A stretch of 53,118 nucleotides of DNA from Gammaproteobacteria bacterium (GTDB taxonomy: Bacteria; Pseudomonadota; Gammaproteobacteria; Steroidobacterales; Steroidobacteraceae). The position numbers and the translations under genes are program-made. Position 1 is the first letter of the stretch, and every line of letters starts with the position of its first letter. Shown one piece after another: positions 29,848 to 39,256 of this stretch. The notes beneath the pieces are model-generated. The model did no database searches and was not told where the DNA came from. It saw only the letters and a list, made by a program, of their open reading frames with translations. The stretch is taken from positions 1-53,118 of the forward strand of contig CANGOP010000019.1 in assembly GCA_947455595.1 (NCBI GenBank). The letters run 5' to 3'.

Positions 29848-29900
29848 TTCGAACTATTTACTTTGAATATCCGTCATAAATAACTGAAATTAGGATTCTT

Positions 29901-31316
29901 ATGCTCGACTCTCATCGGCTCATGACCCGCGTGGACCAAGAGTGGACCCAGTCGATTGAGCCCACCCTCGCCGACTACGTCCGCATCCCCAATCAGTCAG
30001 TCCTGTTTGATCCCAACTGGGAAGCGAACGGCCATATGGATCGGGCGGCCGCCCTGCTGCTGGCCTGGGCGCAGACCCAGCCGGTGGCAGGCCTCACGGT
30101 CGAGGTCTTGCGCCTACCCGGCCGTACGCCGGTCATCTACGCCGAGGTGCCCGGCAGCGCCCCCGGACGGGTGCTCTTGTACGGGCACTTCGATAAGCAG
30201 CCCGAGTTTACCGGTTGGGAGCCCGGCCTCAGCCCGTGGGAGCCCGTGTTTCGCGACGGCAAGCTCTACGGCCGCGGCGGTGCGGATGATGGTTACGCGT
30301 TCTTCTCCAGCCTTCTGGCGATTCGCCTGCTACAGGAACAGGGCGTCCCCCACGCCACCTGTTCGATTCTCATCGAGGGATCCGAGGAATCCGGCAGCGT
30401 CGATCTGCCCGCCTACGTCGAACACCTGGCCGGACGCTTGGGTGAGCCGGACCTCGTGGTCTGCTTGGATGCCGAGTGCGGCAACTACGAGCAGTTCTGG
30501 CTCACCACGAGCCTGCGCGGCAACCTCACCGGCACACTGTCGGTGGAGGTCCTGACCGAAGGCGTGCACTCCGGCATGGGCACCGGCATCGCCGCCTCGC
30601 CGTTTCGCATCCTGCGCGGACTCCTCGATCGCTTGGAGAACGTCCACAACGGCGATCTCGTCCTCGAATCCCTGCACGTGGCTACCCCCGCACACCGTGT
30701 CCAAGAAGCCCGCGCCGCCGCAGCGGTCTTGGGAGACGAGGTCGCGGGCAAGCTGCCGTTTGCCGACGGTGTCCATCCCCTGTCGGATGATCCGACGGAG
30801 TTGCTCATCAACAGCACCTGGAAACCGACGCTCACGATCACCGGCGCTGAGGGCCTGCCACCCATCGGCAATGCCGGCAATGTGCTGTTGCCGCGCGTCG
30901 CGCTCAAGCTGTCGCTGCGTCTGCCACCCACGCTCGACGCTGCCTTCGCGGCGACCGAGGTGCAGCGCGTCCTGCAAGCCGATCCGCCGTATGGGGCGCG
31001 CGTGCAATTTGAGGTCAGTTCCTCACTGGGCGGTTGGCATGCGCCGACCCTCGCGCCGTGGCTGGCGACGGCGCTTGAAGGCGCCTCACAGCGTCATTTC
31101 GGTAAGTCGTGCCTCGCCATGGGCACGGGGGGCAGCATCCCGTTCATCGGCATGCTCGCCGACCGCTATCCAAAAACGCAGTTTTTGGTCACCGGCGTCT
31201 TAGGACCCAAGTCCAATGCGCACGGCCCGAATGAGTTTCTGCACTTGGGCATGGTGCGCGGCGTGACTGCCTGTGCCGCCGAGATCCTCGCGGCGCATGC
31301 CGCGAAGACCGAGTAG
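29901..31316 (+). CDS. M20 family zinc metallopeptidase
   Basis: Dinuclear-zinc exopeptidase of 471 residues, probably a dipeptidase or carboxypeptidase. Metal and catalytic motifs are visible: His96 and Asp98 in YGHFDKQPE, Asp129-Asp130 in GRGGADDGY, the Glu162-Glu163 pair in EGSEESGS, Asp in VVCLDAECG and a late His in SNAHGPNEFLH. A lid/dimerisation domain follows residue 190. No signal peptide, so cytoplasmic. AGGA five bases before ATG is the ribosome-binding site. The AT-rich gap before it (29848-29900) may hold a promoter (TTGAAT, 16 bases, TGAAAT). It ends seven bases from the convergent NERD gene. Confidence 0.92.
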   Translation: MLDSHRLMTRVDQEWTQSIEPTLADYVRIPNQSVLFDPNWEANGHMDRAAALLLAWAQTQPVAGLTVEVLRLPGRTPVIYAEVPGSAPGRVLLYGHFDKQPEFTGWEPGLSPWEPVFRDGKLYGRGGADDGYAFFSSLLAIRLLQEQGVPHATCSILIEGSEESGSVDLPAYVEHLAGRLGEPDLVVCLDAECGNYEQFWLTTSLRGNLTGTLSVEVLTEGVHSGMGTGIAASPFRILRGLLDRLENVHNGDLVLESLHVATPAHRVQEARAAAAVLGDEVAGKLPFADGVHPLSDDPTELLINSTWKPTLTITGAEGLPPIGNAGNVLLPRVALKLSLRLPPTLDAAFAATEVQRVLQADPPYGARVQFEVSSSLGGWHAPTLAPWLATALEGASQRHFGKSCLAMGTGGSIPFIGMLADRYPKTQFLVTGVLGPKSNAHGPNEFLHLGMVRGVTACAAEILAAHAAKTE

Positions 31317-31323
31317 CGCCGAC

Positions 31324-31905
31324 TTAAGCGCGCCGAAGCTCGGCGGGCGTCGGCGTCGTACGCGTACTGATGGCCAGCCACGCCTGCGCGTATGCGTCCC
31401 CGATCTCTGCGGCCGGCGGCGCGAGATCCGGCACCTGCTCCAGCAGCCAGGTCCGCGGCGGCGCCGCCGTGCCTAAGCGTGCGCGCGCGAGCAGCACAAC
31501 GTGGCCTTCGACCGGTACCTCATCCCCCACGATGGCACGCACCGCCGCCATCCGGTCATAGAGGGTTTCGAGGGGATTGGGGAACGTGCGCCGCTGATGA
31601 CCGTCCATCACCGTCCACTCCGACAAGTGCTCGCCCCCAAACAGCGCGCCGCGCACATCCCGAACATCCAAAATCACAATGCCGCTGGCGGTGCGCAGCA
31701 GAAAATCGACGTGATACCAACCATCGGCGCCGTCAGGGATCAGCACGTCCCGCTGAAACTGAGCCGCGATGGACTCAATCAGTTGGATGAGCCGTCGACG
31801 CTGCCGCGACCGGCGCCGCCACCACCAGACGCCAAGGCCGATGAGCGCACCCAGCAGGAGCGCGCCGGCCACCGACACCGCCATCTGCATCGTCGTCAGC
31901 GTCAC
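31324..31905 (-). CDS. membrane-anchored NERD-domain protein coupled to thrC
   Basis: Protein of 193 residues. The N-terminus is one transmembrane segment (AVSVAGALLLGALIGLGVWWW) followed by a basic stop-transfer stretch, then a nuclease-related NERD domain. The latter shows VDFLLRTASGIVILDVRDVRGALFGG, a Trp/His-containing turn and FPNPLETLYDRMAAVRAIVG. The NERD D-(D/E)xK-like site would be at ILDVRD, where Arg replaces the usual Lys, so nuclease activity is doubtful. I chose GTG 31905, whose GTGA overlaps the thrC stop; ATG 31890 is an alternative. The open frame extends to 32070 inside thrC but only as antisense-like sequence. No role in threonine synthesis is known. Confidence 0.72.
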   Translation of the reverse strand: MTLTTMQMAVSVAGALLLGALIGLGVWWWRRRSRQRRRLIQLIESIAAQFQRDVLIPDGADGWYHVDFLLRTASGIVILDVRDVRGALFGGEHLSEWTVMDGHQRRTFPNPLETLYDRMAAVRAIVGDEVPVEGHVVLLARARLGTAAPPRTWLLEQVPDLAPPAAEIGDAYAQAWLAISTRTTPTPAELRRA

Positions 31906-33197
31906 TGCAGAACCGCAGCCAGTGCCTCCAACGTGGCCGGTACTTCCGTCACGGAGCGGGGCAAGGACAGCAACTTCGCGAGCGAATCGGGCACCGGGAT
32001 CGGGTGGCCCACCAGCGGCTCCACGGTCTCCGGGAACTTCGCCGGATGGGCGGTCCCAACCAGGATCCAAGGTCCCTTCGCCTTATCCTCTTCCGATAGC
32101 AGCGCGTAGGTTTCCGCAGCGCAGGCCGTGTGCGGACACCAGGTTTCACCCAATGCCGTCCGATCGGTGCGGATACGCGCCTCAATCGCCGCGTCACTCA
32201 CGCTCGTGGCGCGCACGGCCGCCAGAAGCTCCGCATGCTCCGGATGCAGGTGACGCAGCCGTTCCATGTTGGAGGGATTACCCACGTCCATGGCCGACGC
32301 GAGGGTCGCCACCGAGGGCCGCGGCGCCCACACGCCACTGTCGAGAAAATCAGGCACCGTGCGATTGGCGTTGAACGTGAGCACGAGCTCGCCAATGGGC
32401 AGCCCCATCTTGCGCGCCCAGACGGCGGCCAACACATTGCCGAGGTTACCGCTCGGCACGATGAAGTTGACCTTCTGACCGGTGCGCCGGTATCCCGCGA
32501 GGCTCGTCGCCACGTAGTAGCAGGCCTGTGGCAGGAGGCGACCGATGTTGATGCTGTTCGCCGATGACAACTCACGATGCGCTGACAGCGCAGGATCGGC
32601 AAACGCTGCCTTCACCAGACGCTGACAATCATCGAAGGTACCTGCGACGGAGAGCGAGCGGACATTGCCGCCCCAGCAGGTCAGCTGCAGTTCCTGACGC
32701 GGCGACACGAGGCCACGCGGGAACAACACGACGACTTCCATCCCCGGGCGCCCGTGGAAGGCGGCCGCCACCGCGCCACCGGTGTCACCGGAAGTGGCCA
32801 CAAGGATGGTGAGCGTCCGGCCGGAGGGGCGCGGAATGCGCGCCATGCAGGCTGCCAAAAAGCGCGCACCAAAATCCTTGAACGCTGCCGTGGGGCCATG
32901 AAAGAGTTCCAGCACCGACGCGTCATGCGCCACCGGCAACGGCTTCACCGGAACCGGGAAATCAAACGCCTCGGCGACGATCGCCGGCAACTGACTCTCA
33001 AGTGGATCCCCGGCAAAGAGTGGCGCCAAAAAGCGCGGCGCTACCGCCGCAATTCCGTCGAGACCGTCGAAGTCTGAGACGCTGAAGCGTGGAAACGAGT
33101 CCGGCACATACAAGCCGCCATCCGGGGCAATGCCACGTGCCAAGGCCTCCGACAAGGTCGCCGTTTCGCCGGCGTTGCGAGTCGAATGAAAGCGCAT
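31902..33197 (-). CDS. thrC: threonine synthase
   Basis: PLP enzyme converting O-phosphohomoserine to threonine, the last step of the pathway. The 431 residues are of the class with the N-terminal strand MRFHSTRN and carry the PLP Lys in GPTAAFKDFGAR, the catalytic loop ATSGDTGGAVA, and SANSINIGRLLPQ and VPSGNLGNVLA for phosphate and cofactor binding. The ATG overlaps the thrB stop by one base (TGATG), so the pair is coupled. Its own stop is overlapped by the GTG of the NERD gene. Confidence 0.97.
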   Translation of the reverse strand: MRFHSTRNAGETATLSEALARGIAPDGGLYVPDSFPRFSVSDFDGLDGIAAVAPRFLAPLFAGDPLESQLPAIVAEAFDFPVPVKPLPVAHDASVLELFHGPTAAFKDFGARFLAACMARIPRPSGRTLTILVATSGDTGGAVAAAFHGRPGMEVVVLFPRGLVSPRQELQLTCWGGNVRSLSVAGTFDDCQRLVKAAFADPALSAHRELSSANSINIGRLLPQACYYVATSLAGYRRTGQKVNFIVPSGNLGNVLAAVWARKMGLPIGELVLTFNANRTVPDFLDSGVWAPRPSVATLASAMDVGNPSNMERLRHLHPEHAELLAAVRATSVSDAAIEARIRTDRTALGETWCPHTACAAETYALLSEEDKAKGPWILVGTAHPAKFPETVEPLVGHPIPVPDSLAKLLSLPRSVTEVPATLEALAAVLQ

Positions 33198-34126
33198 CAG
33201 TCGATCACCCGCGCGCCGGTCTGCTCGATCGACGAGATCCAGCTGTCCGACTCAAGGCCATGGGCCGCAAAGGCCGCCACCATGTCGGCACGGATCGCGT
33301 CAGCCTTCGCCTCCTCACACCACGCGAAGACGGTCGGGCCAGCACCCGAAATCGAACAGCCCAAGGCACCGTGCGCCACAGCCGCGGCCTTCACATCCTT
33401 AAAGCCGGGGATCAGCGTTTGCCGCTGGCGTTCGATGATCACGTCTTCGAACGCATCGCGAATCATGTCCAGATCGTTCGTGTAACAGGCGGAGATGAAA
33501 CCCGCGAGGTTCGCGCACTGCCACACGAGGTCGGACATCTCGACCGTCTTCGAGAGGATGCCACGCGCTTCTTTGGTGGAGAGAAACATATGCGGATGCA
33601 CCAGCACCGCTTTGATGCCCGGTGGCACCGGAATCTGCTTGGTGCGCGGATGATCCACCCCCACGGTCAGCACCAAACCGCCGAACAAGCTTGGCGCGAT
33701 GTTATCGACGTGCACCGAACCAGAGGCCACCGCCTCGCCCTTCATGGCGTATTTGAGCAACTGAAGCTTCGACAACGGGGTGGCCAGCAGTGCATTACCG
33801 GCCACGACCGCGGCAACGGCCGACGCGGCCGACCCACCGAGACCGGATCCAAGCGGGATGCCCTTGTCGATAGTCATCTCGAACCCAAAGTCGAGCTTCT
33901 CATCCTGCACCATGCTCAACAGCGCACGACCCGCGGTGTTCTTCTCCGCCTCAAGCGGCAGATCCACGGCCACGCCGGTGATCGCGCGTATGGTGACACC
34001 GGGCGTCGCGGTGCGCGTAACCTGCACTCGGTCACCGATGGCTTCGACCGTATGGCCGAGGATGTCAAAGCCGATGGCGACATTGCCGACACTGGCGGGC
34101 GCAAAGGCAGTAGCTGAATTACGCAA
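33197..34126 (-). CDS. thrB: homoserine kinase
   Basis: GHMP kinase that phosphorylates homoserine. The 309 residues include the N-terminal FAPASVGNVAIGFDILG, the ATP-binding GHMP motif PLGSGLGGSAASAVAA and the C-terminal GCSISGAGPTVFAW. The start is TTG at 34126 with a GAGGTG ribosome-binding site four bases upstream. No in-frame ATG is near, so the unusual start looks real and may lower output relative to thrA. It begins 14 bases after thrA and overlaps thrC by one base. Confidence 0.96.
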   Translation of the reverse strand: MRNSATAFAPASVGNVAIGFDILGHTVEAIGDRVQVTRTATPGVTIRAITGVAVDLPLEAEKNTAGRALLSMVQDEKLDFGFEMTIDKGIPLGSGLGGSAASAVAAVVAGNALLATPLSKLQLLKYAMKGEAVASGSVHVDNIAPSLFGGLVLTVGVDHPRTKQIPVPPGIKAVLVHPHMFLSTKEARGILSKTVEMSDLVWQCANLAGFISACYTNDLDMIRDAFEDVIIERQRQTLIPGFKDVKAAAVAHGALGCSISGAGPTVFAWCEEAKADAIRADMVAAFAAHGLESDSWISSIEQTGARVID

Positions 34127-34140
34127 GGATCACCTCGAGT

Positions 34141-36645
34141 TCAGATATTCGCGCCGACATACGCGGCGAGACGTAAGAGATCACCAAACACACCACCGGC
34201 AGTCACTTCCGGACCGGCGCCGGGGCCCTGCACGATGAGCGGATTATCGCAGTAACGCATGGTCTCAAAACGCACGACGTTGTCGGTCAATGCGATGTTC
34301 GCAAACGCATGCTTGCGGTCGAGGCGAACGAGCCCGACGGTGGCCGTCCCCGTGCGGGCATCCAAGCGCCCAACGTAGCGCAGCACCTGCCCGGCCGCCG
34401 CGGCTTGCGCGTAGCGGGCCTGCATGTGGGCATCAAACTCGGGTAACCGGTCGAGGAAGTCATCCGCGCTACCGCCCACCAACTGCTCCGGCACGAGACT
34501 CTCTACCTGCACGTCCGACAATTCGAGTTTCAAGCCGATCTCGCGTCCCAGAATGATCAGCTTACGGGCCACATCGGTACCCGAGAGGTCATCACGCGGA
34601 TCGGGTTCGGTATAACCCTTTTGCTTGGCCGTGCGGACGATCGACGAGAACGGCTCGCTGCCGTCGTAAACGTTAAACAGATACGCAAGCGTGCCCGAAA
34701 AGATCCCTTCGATGGAGCGCACCTGATCGCCCGTCTCACGCAAGTCGCGCAAGGTCTGAATGACCGGCAGACCTGCGCCCACGGTGGCTTCATACAAGTA
34801 GTGCGTGCCGACAGCTCGGCGTGTCGCGCCGAGTGAGGCGTAGTACTCGTAAGGACCGCTGTTGGCCTTCTTATTGGGTGTCACGACATGAATGCCGTTC
34901 GCCAACCAATCGCGGTAGTGCGATGCGACGTCCGCACTCGCGGAACAATCGATGATCACCGCGTGCGGCAGATGCTCGGTCTGCACGTGACGGGCGAACG
35001 CCTCGAGATCCAATGGCTGCCACTGCGACGCCGGAATTTCTTTCCAGCGATCCGGCGCGATCGGTGTGTCGGAAAGCAGCATCGAATTCGAGCGCACAAT
35101 CCCGCGAACACGCAGGTCCAAGTGCGCACCACCCGACAACCGCTCCATTTGTCCGGCCAGCTGACCCAAGAGCGCGCCACCCACCAATCCGGGGCCGATC
35201 AGGCCGATCGAGATCGTATGCGGTGAGAGATAGAAGCCGGCGTGGACGGCCTGCAGCGCACGGGTCGAATGCTTGGCGTCGATGACGACCGAGATATTGC
35301 GCTCCGATGCGCCCTGCGCGATCGCCCGCACGTTGACACCCGCGTCGCCCAATGTCTGGAAGACCTTGGCGGCCACACCATGGCTACCGGCCATCCCATC
35401 ACCCACCACGGCGAGAATGGCGCAGTCACGACTGACCTCCACCCGCTGGATCTGTCCCTCCCGCAACTCCAGCGTGAAGGCGCGACGCACGACGTCGCCA
35501 GCGGCCACCGCCTCAGCATCGGGAACCGCGATACAGATCGAGTGCTCAGAGGAACCCTGCGAGATGACGATCACCGAAATACCCGCTTCCTGGAGCGCAC
35601 CGAACAGGCGCTGCGCGGTTCCCGGGACACCGATCATGCCGGCGCCTTCGAGGTTAACGATCGCGACCTTATCGATGGTGGTGATGCCCTTGACCATGTG
35701 TGCGGAGGTTGGATGCGCACAGATCAAGGTTCCGGGCATGTGTGCGCGGAACGTATTCTTGATCACGATCGGAATTTCCCGCGTGACGGCCGGCGCCATC
35801 GTCTGCGGGTGGATGACTTTGGCGCCGAAGTACGCCAACTCCATCGCCTCGCTGTACGACAGCGAATCGATGACCTTGGCATCGGGCACCCGTCGCGGGT
35901 CGGCCGACAGCACGCCATCGACATCCGTCCAGATCACGATCTCGCGCGCTTTCAAGAGCGCGCCAAAGATCGAGCCGGAGAAGTCGCTGCCGTTGCGACC
36001 GAGCGTCGTTTGGATGCCGCGCGTATCGGAGGCAATGAACCCGGTGATCACCAGGGTACCGGCAAAATCATTCGGCACGAGGCGCGCGAGTGCCGCTTGC
36101 GAGGCCTCCCACTGTACCGACGGGCCCAAGGGGCCCCACTCCACAATGACCGCCTCGCGAGCGTCGATCCAACGCACCGGTGCGGCACTCTTGCCGCGTT
36201 CCGCCAACAAGCGCGCAAACAGCCGCGTCGACCAAATCTCACCATAACCGGACACGAGGTCGCGAATGTTCTGCCCGGCCGAGCGCAGCAGACTCACCGC
36301 CTGCAGCAGACCCGCGATATCGCGGCAGTCCGCTTGCAAGGTCTCGATGTAGCCGGCGGCACCCGTCTGCGAGAGCAGTGCCTTCGCAAGCCCAATATGC
36401 TTGTCTTCCAGTGTCTGCAACCGGGCGCTCGCAGCCGGATCCCGGGCCTCCGCCAAGGCGACCAACTGCAGCAACCCGTCGGTCACGCCCTTGCAGGCGG
36501 ACAACACCACGCCTACCCGTGGGTTCGGCGTCGATTCGATGATGTCAGCGACCCGGGCGATGCACTCGGCGTCGGCGACGGACGAGCCGCCGAACTTGTG
36601 AACAACCCATCCATCCATGCCCGACATGTTTCCGTCAGAACTCAT
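34141..36645 (-). CDS. thrA: bifunctional aspartate kinase / homoserine dehydrogenase
   Basis: Fused enzyme (834 residues) catalysing the first and third steps of threonine synthesis. The N-terminal aspartokinase has VVHKFGGSSVADAE and the TTLGRNGSDFSGSIFGALL substrate region. Two ACT domains in the middle (IVNLEGAGMIGVPGTAQRLF; CAILAVVGDGMAGSHGVAAKVF) would bind threonine for feedback inhibition. The C-terminal homoserine dehydrogenase has the Rossmann start SIGLIGPGLVGGALL, VVTPNKKANSG and the catalytic-region GIFSGTLAYLFN. The frame reaches a TTG at 36660; ATG 36645 or one of two nearby Met codons (36627, 36618) is more likely. First gene of thrA-thrB-thrC-NERD. Confidence 0.96.
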   Translation of the reverse strand: MSSDGNMSGMDGWVVHKFGGSSVADAECIARVADIIESTPNPRVGVVLSACKGVTDGLLQLVALAEARDPAASARLQTLEDKHIGLAKALLSQTGAAGYIETLQADCRDIAGLLQAVSLLRSAGQNIRDLVSGYGEIWSTRLFARLLAERGKSAAPVRWIDAREAVIVEWGPLGPSVQWEASQAALARLVPNDFAGTLVITGFIASDTRGIQTTLGRNGSDFSGSIFGALLKAREIVIWTDVDGVLSADPRRVPDAKVIDSLSYSEAMELAYFGAKVIHPQTMAPAVTREIPIVIKNTFRAHMPGTLICAHPTSAHMVKGITTIDKVAIVNLEGAGMIGVPGTAQRLFGALQEAGISVIVISQGSSEHSICIAVPDAEAVAAGDVVRRAFTLELREGQIQRVEVSRDCAILAVVGDGMAGSHGVAAKVFQTLGDAGVNVRAIAQGASERNISVVIDAKHSTRALQAVHAGFYLSPHTISIGLIGPGLVGGALLGQLAGQMERLSGGAHLDLRVRGIVRSNSMLLSDTPIAPDRWKEIPASQWQPLDLEAFARHVQTEHLPHAVIIDCSASADVASHYRDWLANGIHVVTPNKKANSGPYEYYASLGATRRAVGTHYLYEATVGAGLPVIQTLRDLRETGDQVRSIEGIFSGTLAYLFNVYDGSEPFSSIVRTAKQKGYTEPDPRDDLSGTDVARKLIILGREIGLKLELSDVQVESLVPEQLVGGSADDFLDRLPEFDAHMQARYAQAAAAGQVLRYVGRLDARTGTATVGLVRLDRKHAFANIALTDNVVRFETMRYCDNPLIVQGPGAGPEVTAGGVFGDLLRLAAYVGANI

Positions 36646-36688
36646 CGCGTTACCGTCCAATGCCTAGTCTGAATTCGTTGCGGCGCAC

Positions 36689-36717
36689 AATCTACTGTCC
36701 AGGATACCCCCGGGCAA
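36689..36717 (-). promoter_or_regulatory. candidate promoter of the thrABC operon
   Basis: On the minus strand, TTGCCC (36717-36712), 17 bases, TAGATT (36694-36689); each hexamer has four of six consensus bases. The start would be near 36682, leaving a leader of under 40 bases. I see no threonine/isoleucine-rich leader peptide and no attenuator hairpin, so E. coli-style attenuation is not indicated. Confidence 0.45.
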
Positions 36718-36726
36718 GCCAAACCC

Positions 36727-36903
36727 TTACGTTTTGCGGGCTCGCGCACGGTGCCAGGCCGCCAGCAGAGCCACCATCGGGGGAAATTGCACGCAACTGA
36801 CCAACACGAGCGCCACCCAGCGGTCACGACGCGACAATTGAAACGGCGCCAAGAGCCCGTCGTACAGACGCGGAAGCGATTCGTGCACGCCCACTTCTTT
36901 CAT
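36727..36903 (-). CDS. 58-residue single-span membrane peptide coupled to ygiQ
   Basis: Small gene encoding 58 residues, from [16 protein letters not shown] to HRARARKT. A hydrophobic stretch ([22 protein letters not shown]) of about 22 residues is preceded by SRRDR and followed by a basic tail, so it should span the inner membrane once. Its ATG overlaps the ygiQ stop codon as ATGA (36900-36903), the same coupling seen throughout this window's operons, which is the main reason to believe it. I do not recognise a family. Codon use looks like its neighbours. It lies just upstream of the thrABC promoter. Confidence 0.6.
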   Translation of the reverse strand: MKEVGVHESLPRLYDGLLAPFQLSRRDRWVALVLVSCVQFPPMVALLAAWHRARARKT

Positions 36904-39086
36904 CGTCGGCCTCGCCCCTTCGGGGTACCGGGCGTTGCCCGTGGCTGCGGCGGCAGGCCGGTATGCTGAGTGAGCATCCGCCCCGGACGCGCACGCTGCG
37001 CCACACGCGCGGTTGGCAGCGCATCCCGCGCGGGCATGCCGCCCGTACCGGCCGGCTGCCAGGCGGGGACCAATTGGTGCTTGGCATTGCCGATGAGATC
37101 CACGCGCCCCATGCGCTTTAAGGCCTCACGGATCATCGGCCAGTTGTTGGCATCATGATAACGCAGTAGCGCCTTATGGAGCCGCCGTTGCGCATGTCCC
37201 TTCGGCACGATCACCGTCTCACTATCCCGGGTCACCTTGCGCAACGGGTTCTTGCCGGTGTGCCACATCGCCGTTGCCGTCGCCATCGGTCCGGGCAAGA
37301 AGGCCTGCACCTGATCGGCGCGAAAGCCATTCGCCTTGAGCCAGAGCGCCAGATCGAGCATGTCCTGATCGGTGGTGCCGGGATGGGCGGCGATGAAGTA
37401 TGGAATCAGGTACTGCTCCTTCCCCGCTTCCGCCGAATATCGATCGAACAATTCTTTGAAGCGATGATACGTGCCGATACCGGGCTTCATCATCTTCGAC
37501 AGCGGTCCTTCCGCAATGGCCTCAGGGGCAATCTTGAGATAGCCACCGACGTGATGCGTGGCCAGTTCCTTCACGTATTCCGGCGACTCGACCGCAAGGT
37601 CATAGCGCACGCCAGAGGCAATGAGCACCTTCTTGATGCCCGGCAGCGCGCGCGCGCGCCGGTAGAGCTTGATCAGCGGGTTGTGGTTGGTATCAAGATT
37701 CGGGCAGACGCCTGGAAAAACACAGGAGGGACGGCGACAGGCGGCTTCGATCTCGCGAGACTTGCAGGCGAGTCGATACATGTTGGCCGTCGGTCCGCCC
37801 AAATCCGAAATCACGCCCGTGAAGCCCGGCACCGTGTCGCGCACCTTCTCGACTTCGCGGATGATCGAATCTTCCGAGCGACTTTGAATAATCCGTCCCT
37901 CGTGTTCGGTGATCGAACAGAAGGTGCAGCCGCCGAAACAGCCACGCTGAATCGTGACCGAGAAGCGAATCATCTTGTACGCCGGAATCTTGGCGTCCCC
38001 ATATGACGGGTGCGGTACGCGCTGATACGGCAACTCGTAGACCGCATCCATTTCCTTGGTGTCGAGCGGAATGGGCGGCGGATTCAACCAAACATCGATC
38101 TCACCGTGGCGCTGCACCAGCGAGCGCGCGTTATGCGGATTCGCCTCGGCATGCACGATTCGCGAGGCATGCGCATATAGGACGGGGTCCTCGCGCACAG
38201 CTTCGAACGACGGCAAACGAATGACACTGCGTTCGCGATCAACGGTCTTGACTTTGCGACGCAGGCGCACAACCGATATGACGGTCTCACCGCTCGACTC
38301 CGGTGCGGCGGCCGGTGCGGCCGGTTCCATCTGATACGGGTCGATCGGCGGATCGATCCGACCGGGTTCGTCCACTTCCGTCGAGTCGATCTCAATCCAA
38401 TCGGCCTGATGCGCGCGCCGGACAAACGCGGTGCCGCGGATGTTCTGCAAATCGGTAACGGACTCGCCACCCCCCAAGCGATGCGTGATTTCGACGATGG
38501 CGCGTTCGGCGTTACCGTACACCAGGATATCGGCTTGCGAATCGAGCAGTACCGAACGCCGCACCTTCTCCGACCAATAATCGAAGTGCGCGACGCGGCG
38601 CAGGGATGCCTCGATGCCGCCGATCACAACGGGCACATCGGGGAAGGCTTCGCGACAGCGTTGGGTATAGACAATCACCGACCGGTCCGGACGCTTACCG
38701 CCCTCGCCTTCGGGCGTGTAGGCGTCGTCACTGCGCATCTTGCGATCGGAGGTGTAGCGATTGACCATCGAATCCATGTTCCCGGCGGTCACGCCGAAAT
38801 ACAGGTTCGGGGGGCCAAGCGCCTTGAAAGCCTCCGCGTTGCGCCAATCGGGTTGGGCGATAATGCCCACCCGAAACCCTTGCGCCTCCAGCAAGCGACC
38901 GACCACCGCCATACCAAAGCTCGGGTGATCGACGTACGCATCCCCGGTCACCAAAATGACGTCGCAGGAATCCCATCCCAACGTATCCATCTCGTCGCGA
39001 GACATGGGGAGGAAAGGCGCGGTACCAAAGCGGTGCGCCCAATATTTACGGCGCCCGAGGATCGGGGTGACGTCGGCAGCTAGCAT
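36900..39086 (-). CDS. ygiQ: YgiQ family radical SAM protein
   Basis: Radical S-adenosylmethionine protein of unknown reaction, 728 residues from ATG 39086 (E. coli YgiQ 739). The N-terminal half matches YgiQ ([68 protein letters not shown]). The 4Fe-4S cluster Cys are in [18 protein letters not shown] (CxxxCxxC). The C-terminal YgiQ-specific domain has [14 protein letters not shown] and [22 protein letters not shown] at 39122 would add 12 residues and is an alternative. The tail is low-complexity (Pro/Arg/Gly). A 58-residue membrane peptide gene is coupled to its stop codon. Confidence 0.93.
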   Translation of the reverse strand: MLAADVTPILGRRKYWAHRFGTAPFLPMSRDEMDTLGWDSCDVILVTGDAYVDHPSFGMAVVGRLLEAQGFRVGIIAQPDWRNAEAFKALGPPNLYFGVTAGNMDSMVNRYTSDRKMRSDDAYTPEGEGGKRPDRSVIVYTQRCREAFPDVPVVIGGIEASLRRVAHFDYWSEKVRRSVLLDSQADILVYGNAERAIVEITHRLGGGESVTDLQNIRGTAFVRRAHQADWIEIDSTEVDEPGRIDPPIDPYQMEPAAPAAAPESSGETVISVVRLRRKVKTVDRERSVIRLPSFEAVREDPVLYAHASRIVHAEANPHNARSLVQRHGEIDVWLNPPPIPLDTKEMDAVYELPYQRVPHPSYGDAKIPAYKMIRFSVTIQRGCFGGCTFCSITEHEGRIIQSRSEDSIIREVEKVRDTVPGFTGVISDLGGPTANMYRLACKSREIEAACRRPSCVFPGVCPNLDTNHNPLIKLYRRARALPGIKKVLIASGVRYDLAVESPEYVKELATHHVGGYLKIAPEAIAEGPLSKMMKPGIGTYHRFKELFDRYSAEAGKEQYLIPYFIAAHPGTTDQDMLDLALWLKANGFRADQVQAFLPGPMATATAMWHTGKNPLRKVTRDSETVIVPKGHAQRRLHKALLRYHDANNWPMIREALKRMGRVDLIGNAKHQLVPAWQPAGTGGMPARDALPTARVAQRARPGRMLTQHTGLPPQPRATPGTPKGRGRR

Positions 39087-39138
39087 GGGTCGGCGGCACA
39101 CTCGGTGAGGCTCGGCCGACACAGGCGGTCAGGCGAGC

Positions 39139-39144
39139 ATTTTA
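39139..39144 (-). promoter_or_regulatory. possible -10 of ygiQ; otherwise empty gap
   Basis: TAAAAT on the minus strand (39144-39139), without a convincing -35. The rest of 39123-39256 contains a long-loop inverted repeat (GCACGCC at 39212-39218 with GGCGTGC at 39243-39249). That repeat could form after the glucanase gene but lacks a T run. Confidence 0.35.
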
Positions 39145-39256
39145 GGGGCGCCTAGGGTACCAAACTGTGCCGCGTCCGTCCAAAAGACGACTGTTTTTGT
39201 TGACTATTTGCGCACGCCCCCGTGAGCGCTCGAGTCCTCAGCGGCGTGCTCTCCCG

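Noticed and set aside
35242..36672. 476-residue frame antisense to thrA
   Set aside because: Shadow of the aspartokinase gene, Asp/Arg/His-rich with no motifs.
36646..36726. Threonine attenuator upstream of thrA
   Set aside because: No leader peptide rich in Thr/Ile codons and no mutually exclusive hairpins were found.
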